The notes below the pieces were generated by a model that did no database searches, was not told where the DNA came from, and worked only from the letters and a program-made list of their open reading frames with translations. DNA of 64,000 bases from Mesomycoplasma dispar (GTDB lineage Bacteria; Bacillota_I; Bacilli_A; Mycoplasmatales; Metamycoplasmataceae). The stretch spans positions 1 through 64,000 of the forward strand of contig NZ_CP007229.1 in assembly GCF_000941075.1 (NCBI RefSeq). Reading direction: 5' to 3'. Position 1 is the stretch's first letter. The number at the start of each line of letters is the position of its first letter. The position numbers and the translations under genes are program-made. Positions 9,008-18,261 of this stretch are shown here, one piece after another.

Positions 9008-11029
9008 ATGGCTAAAATAAGTTTTTTTGCTCTTGGTGGTCAAGACGAAAACGGGAAAAATTGTTATGTTTTAGAAATTGATGACAATATTTTTATTATA
9101 AATTCAGGCGCAAAAATCCCGCTTGATAATTCAGTTGGTGTTGACACTATTATTGCAGATTTTACCTATATTGAAGAAAACCACCATAAAATCAAGGGTG
9201 TTTTTATAACCGATGCCAAAAATGAATCGTTTTCAGGACTCCCTTGATTGATAATGAAAGTAAAAGGTATCAAGATTTACAGCTCTTTTTTTACAAAAGC
9301 GCTAATTCTTGACCGAATTAACAAATACGGTATTTCGGAAAATACTTTTGAAATAAAACCGATAACTTCTGAATTACAAATTAATGCAAAATTGTCGATT
9401 TTACCTATCCCAGTTGCTGGCTCGATGCCCGGAACTCTTGGTTTTTGTTTTCAAACCGAGGATGGCGCAATTGTTTTTATGTCGAATTATGTGGTTGGCG
9501 ACTTAGGAGTTTACGGGGTAACTGATTTTGAATTAATCAAAAAAATTACCGCAAATCCAAAAGGAATTTTGATGTTTATTTCTGATTCAGGCAAATCTAA
9601 TTTGCCGGGGAAATCAATAAATAAACTTTTTGCAAAAAATTTCTTAGAAAAGTCTTTCTTGCAAGCTGATAAAAATTCCCGAATCGTAGTTTCAGCATAC
9701 GATGAGGAAATGGTTTCGATTCAAGAGATTATTGATCTTGCTGTTAAATTTAATCGTCAAATTACCGCTTACGGAAAAAAATACGACAAATTATACAATA
9801 TGATCTATAAATTGGATAAATTGACAACTAATAAGTTAAAAAGTTTACCTATTTTTTTTGATTATAAATATGCAAATAAGCAAAAAAATTCTGTAATTTT
9901 AATAACATCAAGCCCGGAACGAATTTGTCATCGCTTTAACCGTATTCTTGAAAATGATGATGCCTTTTTTAAATTAAAAAAATCTGATTATGTAATAATG
10001 CTGACGCCACCAATTAACGGAATGGAACAGTTTTACGCAAAAATTTTAGATCAAGTTGCTAAATTAACAACAAATATTGTCGATATTTCTGAATCAGAAT
10101 TCGGGCTAGCCCGCCCCTATAAAGAAGATATTTCAGAAATGATTAATTTTTTTAACCCAAAATATTTTATCCCAATTCAAGGACTTTATCGCTACTTAAT
10201 TGTTGCTTCTAACATCGCTTTTAATAACAAAATAAATCGGCAAAACATTATTGTTTTGCAAAATAAAAGAGTGGCTAATTTTATCGATGGAACACTATTT
10301 TCTCGCAAAAGAATCACTAGAGGCGAAGATGAAATTTACGTTTCAGGTTATGGAATCGGCGATGTTTCGCTCGAAGTTTTAAAAGAGCGTGAGAGTTTGT
10401 CACGAGATGGTTTGATTATTGTATCCTTTTTGTTTGATCCGATCTCAAAAAAAATTCTTTCAGTTCCTGAAATTACAGATTATGGAATTTTGAGCAAAGA
10501 GAATCGCGAACCCTATTGTGAAATAATTAGAAAAATAATTTTTACTAATTTTTCAAATTTAAAGAAAATTAATGATAAAATAATTAAAGAACTACAACAA
10601 AAAACTCAAAAAAATATTAAGCGTAAACTTTTTAGAATTTTTGACAAAGAACCGAATGTTTCGGTTTTAATCCATAATATTTACCCTGAGGAGCAAAAAA
10701 TGAAAAAAATGCCTTGAAAAAAAGCAGAAAATGAATTAAAAACTGGTGTAGTTTACTTAGAATTTGCTGTTGACTGGTGCGGTGATTGCAAAATGCAAGA
10801 GCCAGTTAACGAAGAATTAAGCGAGTATTTTAAAGACCGAAGCGATGTGAAATTGATCAAGGTTGACGCTGAGGAAGCAAAACTTTTCCGTCAAAAAGGC
10901 ACAAAATATGACGTGCTTTTTGTACCAACCCACTTTATTTTTAAGGACGGTGAAGTTGTGTTTAAACAATTTAATTATGTTCCTGCTGAAGTTTTAATTG
11001 AAAAAATCGAAAAAGCTGTTAATTCATAA
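9008..11029 (+). CDS. RNase J-like protein without catalytic residues, fused in frame to a thioredoxin
   Basis: One open frame of 673 codons with no TAA or TAG. Residues 1-564 align along their length with RNase J (metallo-beta-lactamase, beta-CASP, C-terminal SGYGIGDV region), but the metal ligands are gone: the family's H-x-H-x-D-H is TDAKNES at 68-74, the later His of T-H-S-I-P is Gly138, the T-G-D Asp is replaced near 158-160, and the I-H-G-E-Y His is Gln391. Residues 565-673 form a thioredoxin: F-A-V-D-W-C-G-D-C with the redox pair Cys591/Cys594 and a VPTHFIFKDG cis-Pro segment. TGA codons are Trp at 9245 and 10715. The first half is probably a structural or RNA-binding partner of an active RNase J elsewhere; the second a disulfide reductase. 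An SD and ATG at 10688-10702 could also release a free thioredoxin. Confidence 0.85.
10688..10702 (+). promoter_or_regulatory. Internal Shine-Dalgarno and ATG for a free thioredoxin
   Basis: GAGGAG at 10688-10693 lies 6 bases before ATG 10700, inside the RNase J-like/thioredoxin frame. Initiation here would give a 109-aa thioredoxin (MKKMPWKK...) with CGDC at residues 27-30. This is one of the best ribosome-binding sites in the window and sits exactly where the RNase J homology ends, which suggests two genes whose separating stop was lost. Confidence 0.7.
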
Positions 11030-11052
11030 CTTAAATTTTAAAAAATCTAATC

Positions 11053-11116
11053 AAATAAAGCAAATTAGCAAATAAACTTAAAAAGTGCCAAATTTTGCTA
11101 ATTTGCTTTATTTTTT
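11053..11116 (+). terminator. Terminator of the RNase J/thioredoxin gene
   Basis: 20-bp perfect stem, 11053-11072 with 11094-11113, loop 21 bases, the right arm running into a T-run to 11116. The right arm also overlaps the likely -35 of hrcA. Confidence 0.8.
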
Positions 11117-11124
11117 GTTATAAT
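11095..11124 (+). promoter_or_regulatory. hrcA promoter, leaderless
   Basis: TTGCTA (11095-11100) and TATAAT (11119-11124) with 18 bases between them. The hrcA ATG is at 11134, so the transcript would start 0-4 bases before it. The -35 is inside the right arm of the preceding terminator. No CIRCE operator is present here. Confidence 0.55.
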
Positions 11125-11133
11125 TTATGAAAG

Positions 11134-12141
11134 ATGCCAAGATTAGATTCTAAAAAAGAAAAATATTTGAAACAAATAGTTGAGAATTTCATTAAAACCG
11201 GCGAGTCTATCGGATCTCTTAATTTAAAAGAGAATTACGGAATTAAAAAATCTTCTTCGTATTTAAGAGCGATAATGAATCAGCTTGAAAAAGAAGGTTT
11301 TTTAGAAAAATCACATTGCTCAAGTGGTAGAATTCCAACTTTGCAAGGTTTTCAATATTATGCTGAATTTTTATCTTTTGATGAAAACGAACATTTAGCA
11401 AACAAATTAAAGGATTTGTTTGCGCGTCGACGTGTAAGTATTGAAAATACAATTGCTGAAGCTGTTAAATTAATTTCTGAATCTGTTGGCACGACATTAA
11501 TCGCAACTACAAACAATGAAAACGAACGTTTAATGTCGATAAATTTAACACAAATTTCACAAAATGAAGGAATTATCGTCGTTGTTAGTTCTAGTGGTAA
11601 TGTTGAAAATAAAAAAATAGCTTTTTCATCACAGATTTCTCGTCAAGACGTTAAAATTGCAATCAGACTTTTTCAAGAAAGACTAATTAATACTCCTTTG
11701 GTTGAAATTTCATCAAAATTATTAATTTTGAAACAAGAATTGGAAAAACAAATCAAACATAGCGATCAACTTTTACATCATTTTATGGAAAAAATTTTTA
11801 ATTTTCAGATTCAAAGCAAGTCTAATATTTATAACAAAAATTCATTAATTTTAGATAAAGAAATTTCTCGTGCAAAACTTGTCGATTTGCTTAATGTAAT
11901 CGAAAAAAAATCAATTTGAGAAATGTTAGATGACAGAACTACCAAAGATGATGAAACTTTAAAAATTAGTATCGAATCTTCAGAAGCTTCATTTATATCG
12001 AAAAAATTTGAAAAATCACTAGCAATTAAAGAAATAAGTATGATTGGTTCGACCAAAAAAATTAATTATTCTGCAGCACGCACAGGCATAAAACTTTTAG
12101 AAGATTTTTTATCTAGCAAAAGTAAAACAGGAAAGGAATAA
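11134..12141 (+). CDS. hrcA: Heat-inducible transcription repressor HrcA
   Basis: Winged-helix repressor that binds CIRCE operators and controls chaperone genes. 335 aa with one TGA-Trp at 11917. The N-terminal winged helix reads YLKQIVENFIKTGESIGS, then LRAIMNQLEKEGFLEKSH, CSSGRIPTLQGFQYY, which is the conserved S-S-G-R-I-P-T-x-x-G-Y segment. The C-terminal IDD-containing region ends in MIGSTKKINYSAARTGIKLL, the family's conserved tail. No convincing Shine-Dalgarno precedes ATG 11134, in line with a leaderless start. grpE follows after 2 bases. Confidence 0.95.
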
Positions 12142-12143
12142 AA

Positions 12144-12890
12144 ATGATTTTTGATGATATTGAAACAAAAAAAGTTGAAAACGACTCTGAAAAAACAATT
12201 TTAGAAGAAAATTCAAACAAAGTTATAAACGAGAATGATCTTGAAAATAAGGAAGAAAAACTTGAGAAAAGTGTTGAAAGCGGTGAAAAAAATCAGAAAA
12301 AATCTCGTAGATTGCTAAAAAAAGAAGGTAAATTAAAGGATCTTGAGACTCAAATTCAAAATTTGACCACTAAAAATATAACTCTTGAAATTGATTCGCT
12401 CAAATTGAAAGATAAAATTAAAAAACAAGAAGATGATTTTAAATTACAAGTTAAAGCTTTTGAGGAAAAAGCTACACTAAAAGTTAAAGATTTAAAAATT
12501 GAATTACAAAAAAAATTAGAAAACGAGACAAATTTAATAAAAAAATACAGTTTACAACCGTTTTTTGAAAAAATTAGTTCACCATTTTTAAATTTAAAAA
12601 AAGCAATTTCCTTTGGTTCTAATTCGCAAAACTCGGAAATTTCAGCATATGTAAAAGGTTTTGAAATGCTGGTTGGGCAGATTGAAAATGTTATGCAAGA
12701 TTTTGGTTTGGTAAAAATAGACCCTAAAATAGGTGATTTTTTTGATTCTTCTATTCACGAAATTTACGAAATAACTGAAGGCGAAAAGGATAAAATTCTC
12801 GATGTTGTTTCAGTAGGTTATAAATTGCACGACCGAATTGTAAAAACAGCGCTCGTTGTTGTTGGAAAACCTAATGAACAAGAAAATTAA
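12144..12890 (+). CDS. grpE: Nucleotide exchange factor GrpE
   Basis: Co-chaperone that releases ADP from DnaK. 248 aa, longer than the usual 180-200 because of a charged N-terminal arm (residues 1-65, rich in Glu, Lys, Asn). Residues about 65-135 form a coiled coil of heptads (LKDLETQIQNLTTKN...), followed by the C-terminal beta domain with KGFEMLVGQIENVMQDFGL and DPKIGDFFDSSIHEIYEI, matching the F-x-P-x-x-H-E-A motif with substitutions. GGAAAGGA sits upstream of the ATG. Overlaps argS by 17 bases. No DnaK gene in the window. Confidence 0.93.
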   Translation: MIFDDIETKKVENDSEKTILEENSNKVINENDLENKEEKLEKSVESGEKNQKKSRRLLKKEGKLKDLETQIQNLTTKNITLEIDSLKLKDKIKKQEDDFKLQVKAFEEKATLKVKDLKIELQKKLENETNLIKKYSLQPFFEKISSPFLNLKKAISFGSNSQNSEISAYVKGFEMLVGQIENVMQDFGLVKIDPKIGDFFDSSIHEIYEITEGEKDKILDVVSVGYKLHDRIVKTALVVVGKPNEQEN

Positions 12891-14478
12891 GCAAAAAATA
12901 ATTAAATTTTTAGAAAATAAAAATTTAATTTTTGAAGAGAACAAAATAATTGTAGAAAAATCAAGGAATTTTGGCGATTATAGTTCAAATATTGCGCTAA
13001 TTTTTGCTAAAAAAAACAAAATCGAACCCCTAAATTTAGCAAAAGAAATAAAAGATTTTTTGCTTTTAGAAGGTTTAGATCTTGAAAAAATAGAAATCGC
13101 AGCACCTGGATTTCTCAATTTTTTTGTTTCTAAAAACGAATACTCAAAAATCATTAAAAACATTATAGAAAAAGACGAAAATTTTGGTCGCGCTAATTTA
13201 GGCAAAAAAATTAACATTGAATTTGTGTCGGCAAATCCGACTGGTTTTTTACATCTTGGACATTTAAGAAGCGCGATTATTGGTGATATTTTAGCAAATA
13301 TCATTGAATTTAGTGGTAATTTTGTTCTTCGCGAGTATTATATAAACGATTTTGGCAACCAAATTGATAGGTTAGTTGTCTCGGTTTTTTCAAGATATCA
13401 ACAAATTTTCAAAGATTTTCCGCTACCTGAAGACGCCTATTTTGGTGAAGATATTGTTTGAGCGGCGAAAAAATTTTTTGAAATATATGATAATAAATTT
13501 GAAAATTCTAACCTTAGCGACCCAGAAACTTATAAAACTTTTCGTGAAAAATCAGTTGAATTTTTCCTTAATGAAATTAAGGTTGATTTACAAAATTTAT
13601 CTATAAAATTCGATAAGTTTAGCTCCGAAAGTGAACTTTTTAGTTCGAAAAAAGTTCAGAAAAACTTGGGGAAATTACTTTTTGTTTACAAAAAGGAAGG
13701 CGCTACTTGATTGCAAACCTCAAAATTTGGCGACCAAAAAGATCGTGTTTTGATCAAAAATACAGGTGAATTTACTTATTTTTCAAGCGACATCGCCTAT
13801 CATTTAGAGAAAATTAACGATAATTTTCAACCTAATTTTTTAATAAATGTTTGAGGCGCCGACCACATCGGGTATGTTGATAGAATAAAATCAGCATTAA
13901 AAATAGTTAATTACGATCAAAAATTGAATATTTTGCTGTATCAATTGGTAAAATTGGTAAAAAACGGTAAAGAATTCAAGATGTCAAAGCGAAAAGGTCA
14001 AACTTTTACAATCAAAGATTTGCTCGAAGTCGTAAATGTCGATGCAATTCGCTATTTTATTAGTGAAAGGAGTTATAATTCACTTGTCGAGTTTGATGTA
14101 GAATTAGCAGGCGCAATTGATGTTCAAAATCCATTATTTTTAATTCAATATGCTCACGCTCGCGGTTCAAAGTTGCTTGCAAATTCACCATTAAATATTG
14201 AAAAACTTTCACCATTTAATGGTGAAAGTCAAACTGTTTTAATTTCAAAATTAAAACAGTTTGAAGAAATTGTTTTAAAAATTGCAAAAAATTATAAAAT
14301 TAATTTATTAAACAAATATTTACTTGAATTAGCGAATCTTTTTAACTCTTTTTATTCTAATTCAAAAATTCTTGGCAATGAAAATACAAACAACCTTTTG
14401 TGTCTAACAAAAGCAGTTGTAATTGTTTTGAGAAACGGACTAAAATTACTCGGAATAAAAGCCAAAGAAAGGATTTAA
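12874..14478 (+). CDS. argS: Arginyl-tRNA synthetase
   Basis: Class I synthetase charging tRNA-Arg. 534 aa with four or more TGA-Trp codons. N-terminal additional domain with [13 protein letters not shown], then the HIGH-type signature in [15 protein letters not shown] (about residues 121-135), the CVWGADH-like NVWGADHIGY, and the KMSK-type loop [10 protein letters not shown] near residue 369. The C-terminal anticodon-binding helical bundle has VQYAHAR-like [12 protein letters not shown] 12874 is used; it overlaps grpE by 17 bases. An in-frame TTG lies 18 bases upstream but has no better context. Confidence 0.95.
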
Positions 14479-14480
14479 AA

Positions 14481-14726
14481 ATGAAAACTATAATCTCAAT
14501 AGCGGTAAATTTTCTGAAAAATCGTGAACAAGCACATTTTAGCGACATTTTTTTAGAAGTTCAAACTTCGTTAATGGCAAAATGGGAAAATCAATTACCA
14601 AATTTGTCAACAGAGAAAATTTTAACTCTAAAACGCGGCGAATTGTATAAATTGTTAACAATTGACGGCAATTTTGTTGCTCTTGGAGATAATAATTGAG
14701 CGCTCAGAAGCGATCTTAATACATAA
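14481..14726 (+). CDS. rpoE: RNA polymerase delta subunit, HARE-HTH domain only
   Basis: 81-aa protein matching the N-terminal HARE-HTH domain of the Gram-positive RNA polymerase delta subunit, which promotes enzyme recycling. The second half is diagnostic: RGELYKLLTIDGNFVALGDN followed by NWALRSDL, like the family's Y-T-D-L-x-x-D-G-R-F-x-x-L-G-x-N-x-W-G-L-R. The long acidic tail of Bacillus delta is missing entirely: translation stops right after the domain. AAAGGATTTAAAA precedes the ATG. The neighbourhood rpoE followed by fba is related to the Bacillus arrangement. TGA at 14697 encodes the conserved Trp. Confidence 0.85.
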
Positions 14727-14756
14727 TTTTTTTTTTTTTTAAAAAAAAAAAAAAAA
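14727..14756. repeat. T14-A16 homopolymer tract between rpoE and fba
   Basis: Fourteen T followed directly by sixteen A, between the rpoE stop and the fba Shine-Dalgarno (AAAGG, 14760s). It can fold as a loopless A-T hairpin and could act as a weak terminator, or as an up-element-like or length-variable tract in the fba 5' region. Confidence 0.9.
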
Positions 14757-14769
14757 CAGAAAGGAAAAA

Positions 14770-15633
14770 ATGACACTAGTTAACACCAAAACAATGTTGG
14801 AAAAAGCGCGGAAAAACAACTATGCAATTCCACATATTAATATTAATAACCTTGAATGAACAAAAGCGGCACTTTTAGCGGCACAAGCAAAAAAATCACC
14901 ATTAATTATCGGGACATCTGAAGGTGCGCTAAAATATATGGGTGGTCTAAAAACTGTCTATAATTTAGTTACTAATTTGATGGATTTTCTTGAAATAACA
15001 GTTCCAATTGCGCTTCATTTAGATCATGGAAGTTATGAAACCTGCAAAGAGGCGCTGAAAAACGGTTATTCTTCTGTGATGTATGATGGATCTAAAGAAG
15101 AATTTTCTGTAAATCTGCAAAAAACACAGGAAATTGTTGATTTGGCCAGAAAAACAGATGCGACTGTTGAAGCTGAAGTTGGCCAAATTGGCGGTGAAGA
15201 AGATGGGGTGATCGGAAATGGCGAAATCGCTGACCCTGATAATGCCAAAAAACTTGCTGATACTGGAATTGCTTGTTTAGCTGCAGGAATTGGGAATATT
15301 CACGGAATTTATCCAGAAAATTGAGAATCTTTGAATTTCGATGTTTTAGAAGAAATTTCTAAAAAAACACAAATTCCGTTAGTTTTACACGGTGGCAGCG
15401 GAATCCCAAAAGATCAAATTCAAAAAGCAATTAAACTTGGTATTTCAAAAATTAACGTAAATACTGAATTACAACAAGCAAACGCTGTTGCTATTTCTGA
15501 ATTTGTGCTTTCTGGAAAAATTAATCAAGGGAAAAATTTTGATCCTCGAAAATTATTAGCACCTGGAACAAAAGCGATTCAACTTCTTATTGAAGATAAA
15601 ATTGTTGAATTTGGATCTGAAAATCAAGCATAA
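14770..15633 (+). CDS. fba: Class II fructose-1,6-bisphosphate aldolase
   Basis: Zn-dependent glycolytic enzyme cleaving fructose-1,6-bisphosphate to DHAP and glyceraldehyde-3-phosphate. 287 aa, normal length. Visible class II motifs: LHLDHGSYE with the Asp and His of the active site (residues about 79-87), YDGSKEEFSVN, VEAEVGQIGGEED, GIGNIHGIYP (Zn His), LVLHGGSGIPKDQI (Zn His) and KINVNTELQQA (phosphate binding). TGA-Trp at 14857 and 15322. AAAGGAAAAA precedes the ATG. Confidence 0.97.
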
Positions 15634-15641
15634 TTTTTTTA

Positions 15642-16487
15642 ATGATTAAGTTTGTTGCAACCAAAGATCAAGACGGACAAAAGTTAATCCAATTAGTTAA
15701 AAAAATACTTTTGAATTTTAGTTACAACGAAATTCAAAAGTATTTTCGTAACAAAAAAATTAAAGTTAACAATGTTGTTCAGTTAAAAAATTATTGCATA
15801 AAAGAAGGTGATGTAGTCTTAATTTTTGTTGATGAAAAAAAGGACAAAATTGAGAAAAAATTACCAAAATTCAGCATAAATTTAAAAATTATCTATAAAG
15901 ATAGCAACATTTTGATTATTGACAAACCGGAAAATCTACAAGTGCACGGCGGCGCCTTCAATTTGGATTTAGTTGTATGAAATTATTTGAAAATTCCAGA
16001 AAATCAAATTTTTATGCCTTCACACATCGGTAGACTCGACAAAAAAACATCCGGAATTATTTTATATGGTCTTAATTATCAAAGTGTTGTTGAATTAAAT
16101 AAAAAACAGAACTTTTTTGAGAAAATTTACACATTTGAATCAGAGATAAACCTAAAAAAGTCTATAAAAACCGACCTTTTTGTTCGTAAAAATGATTTGA
16201 TAAAAAAAATGGAAGTTGTTCCAAAATCGTTAAAATCAACTTTGGTGTCAACAACTTTTTACTCTAAAAATCATAAAAAATTTGCAATTTTACATACAGG
16301 CAAAAAACATCAAATCCGAGTTAGTTTGTCACATTTAGGTTTTCCAATTTTGGGCGATGAAAAATATGGGGGTTTAAAAGCAAAACGACTTTTTTTGCAT
16401 AGTTTTTCCTTAAAATTTAGCAATTTAGAAGGTTTTTTATCCTACTTAAATGACAAAAAGTTTACTTCGAAACCTGAATGGTGATAG
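15642..16487 (+). CDS. RluC/RluD-family 23S rRNA pseudouridine synthase
   Basis: Converts specific uridines in rRNA to pseudouridine. 281 aa. An N-terminal S4-like RNA-binding region (residues 1-60) is followed by the catalytic domain with NILIIDKPENLQVHGG and HIGRLDKKTSGIILYG, where Asp of G-R-L-D is the nucleophile; later KKHQIRVSLSHLGFPILGDE and YGG are typical of RluA-type enzymes. TGA is Trp at 15978 and again at 16482, directly before the TAG stop. No Shine-Dalgarno is visible before ATG 15642, only 8 bases after fba, so translation may depend on fba. Exact target uridine is not decidable. Confidence 0.88.
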
Positions 16488-16570
16488 GAAAATCTAAAAA
16501 ATTCTCCCGATTTATAAAAAAATAGTTAAAAAAAACTAAAGAAAATAGGTTTGAATTAGAAAAACTCACG

Positions 16571-16619
16571 TATAATTTCGCAATTTTTTCCCAATTATTT
16601 TAGTATAATTTTCTATTTA
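16571..16619 (+). promoter_or_regulatory. Candidate gatC promoters
   Basis: Two TATAAT boxes, 16571-16576 and 16614-16619, in the 168-base gap between the pseudouridine synthase and gatC. The second is 36 bases before the gatC ATG and is the more likely one. Confidence 0.45.
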
Positions 16620-16655
16620 TATAATTAAAAAACTTCGCTTTTTTGGAGACTAAAA

Positions 16656-16949
16656 ATGGATAGGGAAAAAATAATAAAACTTGCAAAGTCTCTCTATTTT
16701 GTTCCGAATGAAAAAGTAATTCAAACGATTTTGCAAGAAAAAGACAAAATGTTGGCGCAAATCAACTATTTACACCAATTTGATACTGAAAACATTGAAG
16801 CTTTAGAAAAAATCAATTCACTACCAAAAGGTATTGAAATTTTATTCGACGATTCTCCTGATTTTACTGATTTTAGCGCACATCTTTTCAAAAATTCTGT
16901 ACACAATAGCAACAATCAAATCATAATTAAAAAGGTAATTGATGACTAA
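16656..16949 (+). CDS. gatC: Asp/Glu-tRNA amidotransferase subunit C
   Basis: Small belt-like subunit of GatCAB, which converts Glu-tRNA-Gln (and Asp-tRNA-Asn) to the amide form. 97 aa. The N-terminal helices (KIIKLAKSLYFVPNEK) resemble GatC's first helices, and its place immediately before gatA with an 8-base overlap supports the call. The sequence is diverged and the usual C-terminal R-x-D-x-V motif is only faintly seen. GGAGA 6-10 bases before ATG. Confidence 0.8.
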   Translation: MDREKIIKLAKSLYFVPNEKVIQTILQEKDKMLAQINYLHQFDTENIEALEKINSLPKGIEILFDDSPDFTDFSAHLFKNSVHNSNNQIIIKKVIDD

Positions 16950-18261
16950 ATTCAAACTTAACATCGATCAAGCGATAGAAAAATTAAAAAAAGATGAAAA
17001 TAACGCTGTAGCTTATTTTTTTCAAGAAAAAAATAATAAAAACGGAGTTTTAGCGGGCAAATTTTTTAGTATCAAATCAAACTTTGCAACCGTTGAAGGT
17101 GTTTCTCATGGCTCATCAGTTTCACTTGAAAATTTTCAACCATCTTATAATTCAACAGTTTTTCAAAAATTAATCGATGCTGGGGCGCAACCGTTAGTCA
17201 AAGTGCATAATGATGAATTAGGATTAGGTGGAAAAGGTCTTTTTTCTGCTTTTGGAGAAATTGTTAATCCGCTTGATAAAACAAAATTAATTGGCGGATC
17301 TTCTTCGGGAAGCGCCGCAACAATTAATTTTGTTCATTTTGCAATTGGTTCAGATACAGGTGATTCGATTAGAAGACCTGCTAGTTTTATTGGAAAAGTT
17401 GGATTCAAACCTTCGTATGGTGCGGTTTCACGTTATGGCTTGTTTGCCTATGCGACTTCACTTGACACGGTTGCTTGATTGACTCACAATGTTTTTGATA
17501 CGATTTTAGTTTCTCAAGTTGTTTTTGGTGCTGATAAAAATGATTTAACTTCTGTTGAAATCGATGTTAAAAAAGTGGAAAAAGAGAAACCAAAAAGAGT
17601 TGCTGTTTTTGATTTTGGCGATGAAATTGAGGACTATGTTAGTCAAAAGTTCTATAAATTAAAGGATGTTTTGAAAACTGATGGTGTAGAATTGGAAATT
17701 ATCAAACCCAATCTTGAACTTTTAAAAACAATTTTACCAGTTTATGAAATTATTTCCTATTCTGAAGCGACCTCAAATTTATCAGCGATTAACGGGATAA
17801 CTTTTGGAAAAACAGATAAAAATTTAAAGTGAGAAGAGATTTTTCTCAAAACAAGAACGGATGGATTTGGATTTATGTTGCAAAAAAGACTTATTTGGGG
17901 GTCTTTTTTTCTTGAAAAAGAGAATCAAGAATACTTTTTTATTAAGGCAAAAAAGGTAAGAACTTTAATCAAAAAGTATTATGAGCAAATACTTGAAAGA
18001 TTTGATTTAGTTATTTTTCCTGCCTTTTATGGAATTGCGCCTGACATTTCTGGAAAAAATAGCGAAAAAAGTGACAAAATTACTAATTTTATTTTGGCGA
18101 TTTCAAATTTAGTTGGCAATCCATCAATTAGTTTGCCACTTGGGAAATACAAAAACTTACCATTTAATTTAGCTGTTGATTCAAAAATAAATTCTGATGC
18201 AAAACTTTTAGGTTTTTCCCTTTATCTTGAAGAAAAAATAGGTGAAATTAATGTTGAATAG
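16942..18261 (+). CDS. gatA: Glutamyl-tRNA(Gln) amidotransferase subunit A
   Basis: Amidase-signature glutaminase that supplies ammonia to GatB. 439 aa. The Ser-cisSer-Lys triad is visible: Lys45 in FFSIKSNFAT, the cis-Ser in GGSSSGSAA (residues 118-126) and nucleophile Ser142 in GSDTGDSIRRPAS, then GFKPSYGAVSRYG. ATG 16942 has AAGG 6 bases upstream; an in-frame TTG 3 bases earlier is less suited. Overlaps gatC by 8 and gatB by 11 bases, implying coupled translation. Confidence 0.96.

Noticed and set aside
11053-11113. CIRCE operator at hrcA
   Set aside because: TTAGCA...TGCTAA is present in the hairpin, but the spacing between halves is 25 bases instead of 15 and the inner CTC/GAG is absent. 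It is a terminator stem.
12978-13304. Antisense frames over argS and other core genes (also over dnaA, mnmG, gyr/par genes, gap and atpA)
   Set aside because: They mirror the codon pattern of the sense gene, lack ribosome sites, and show no family resemblance.
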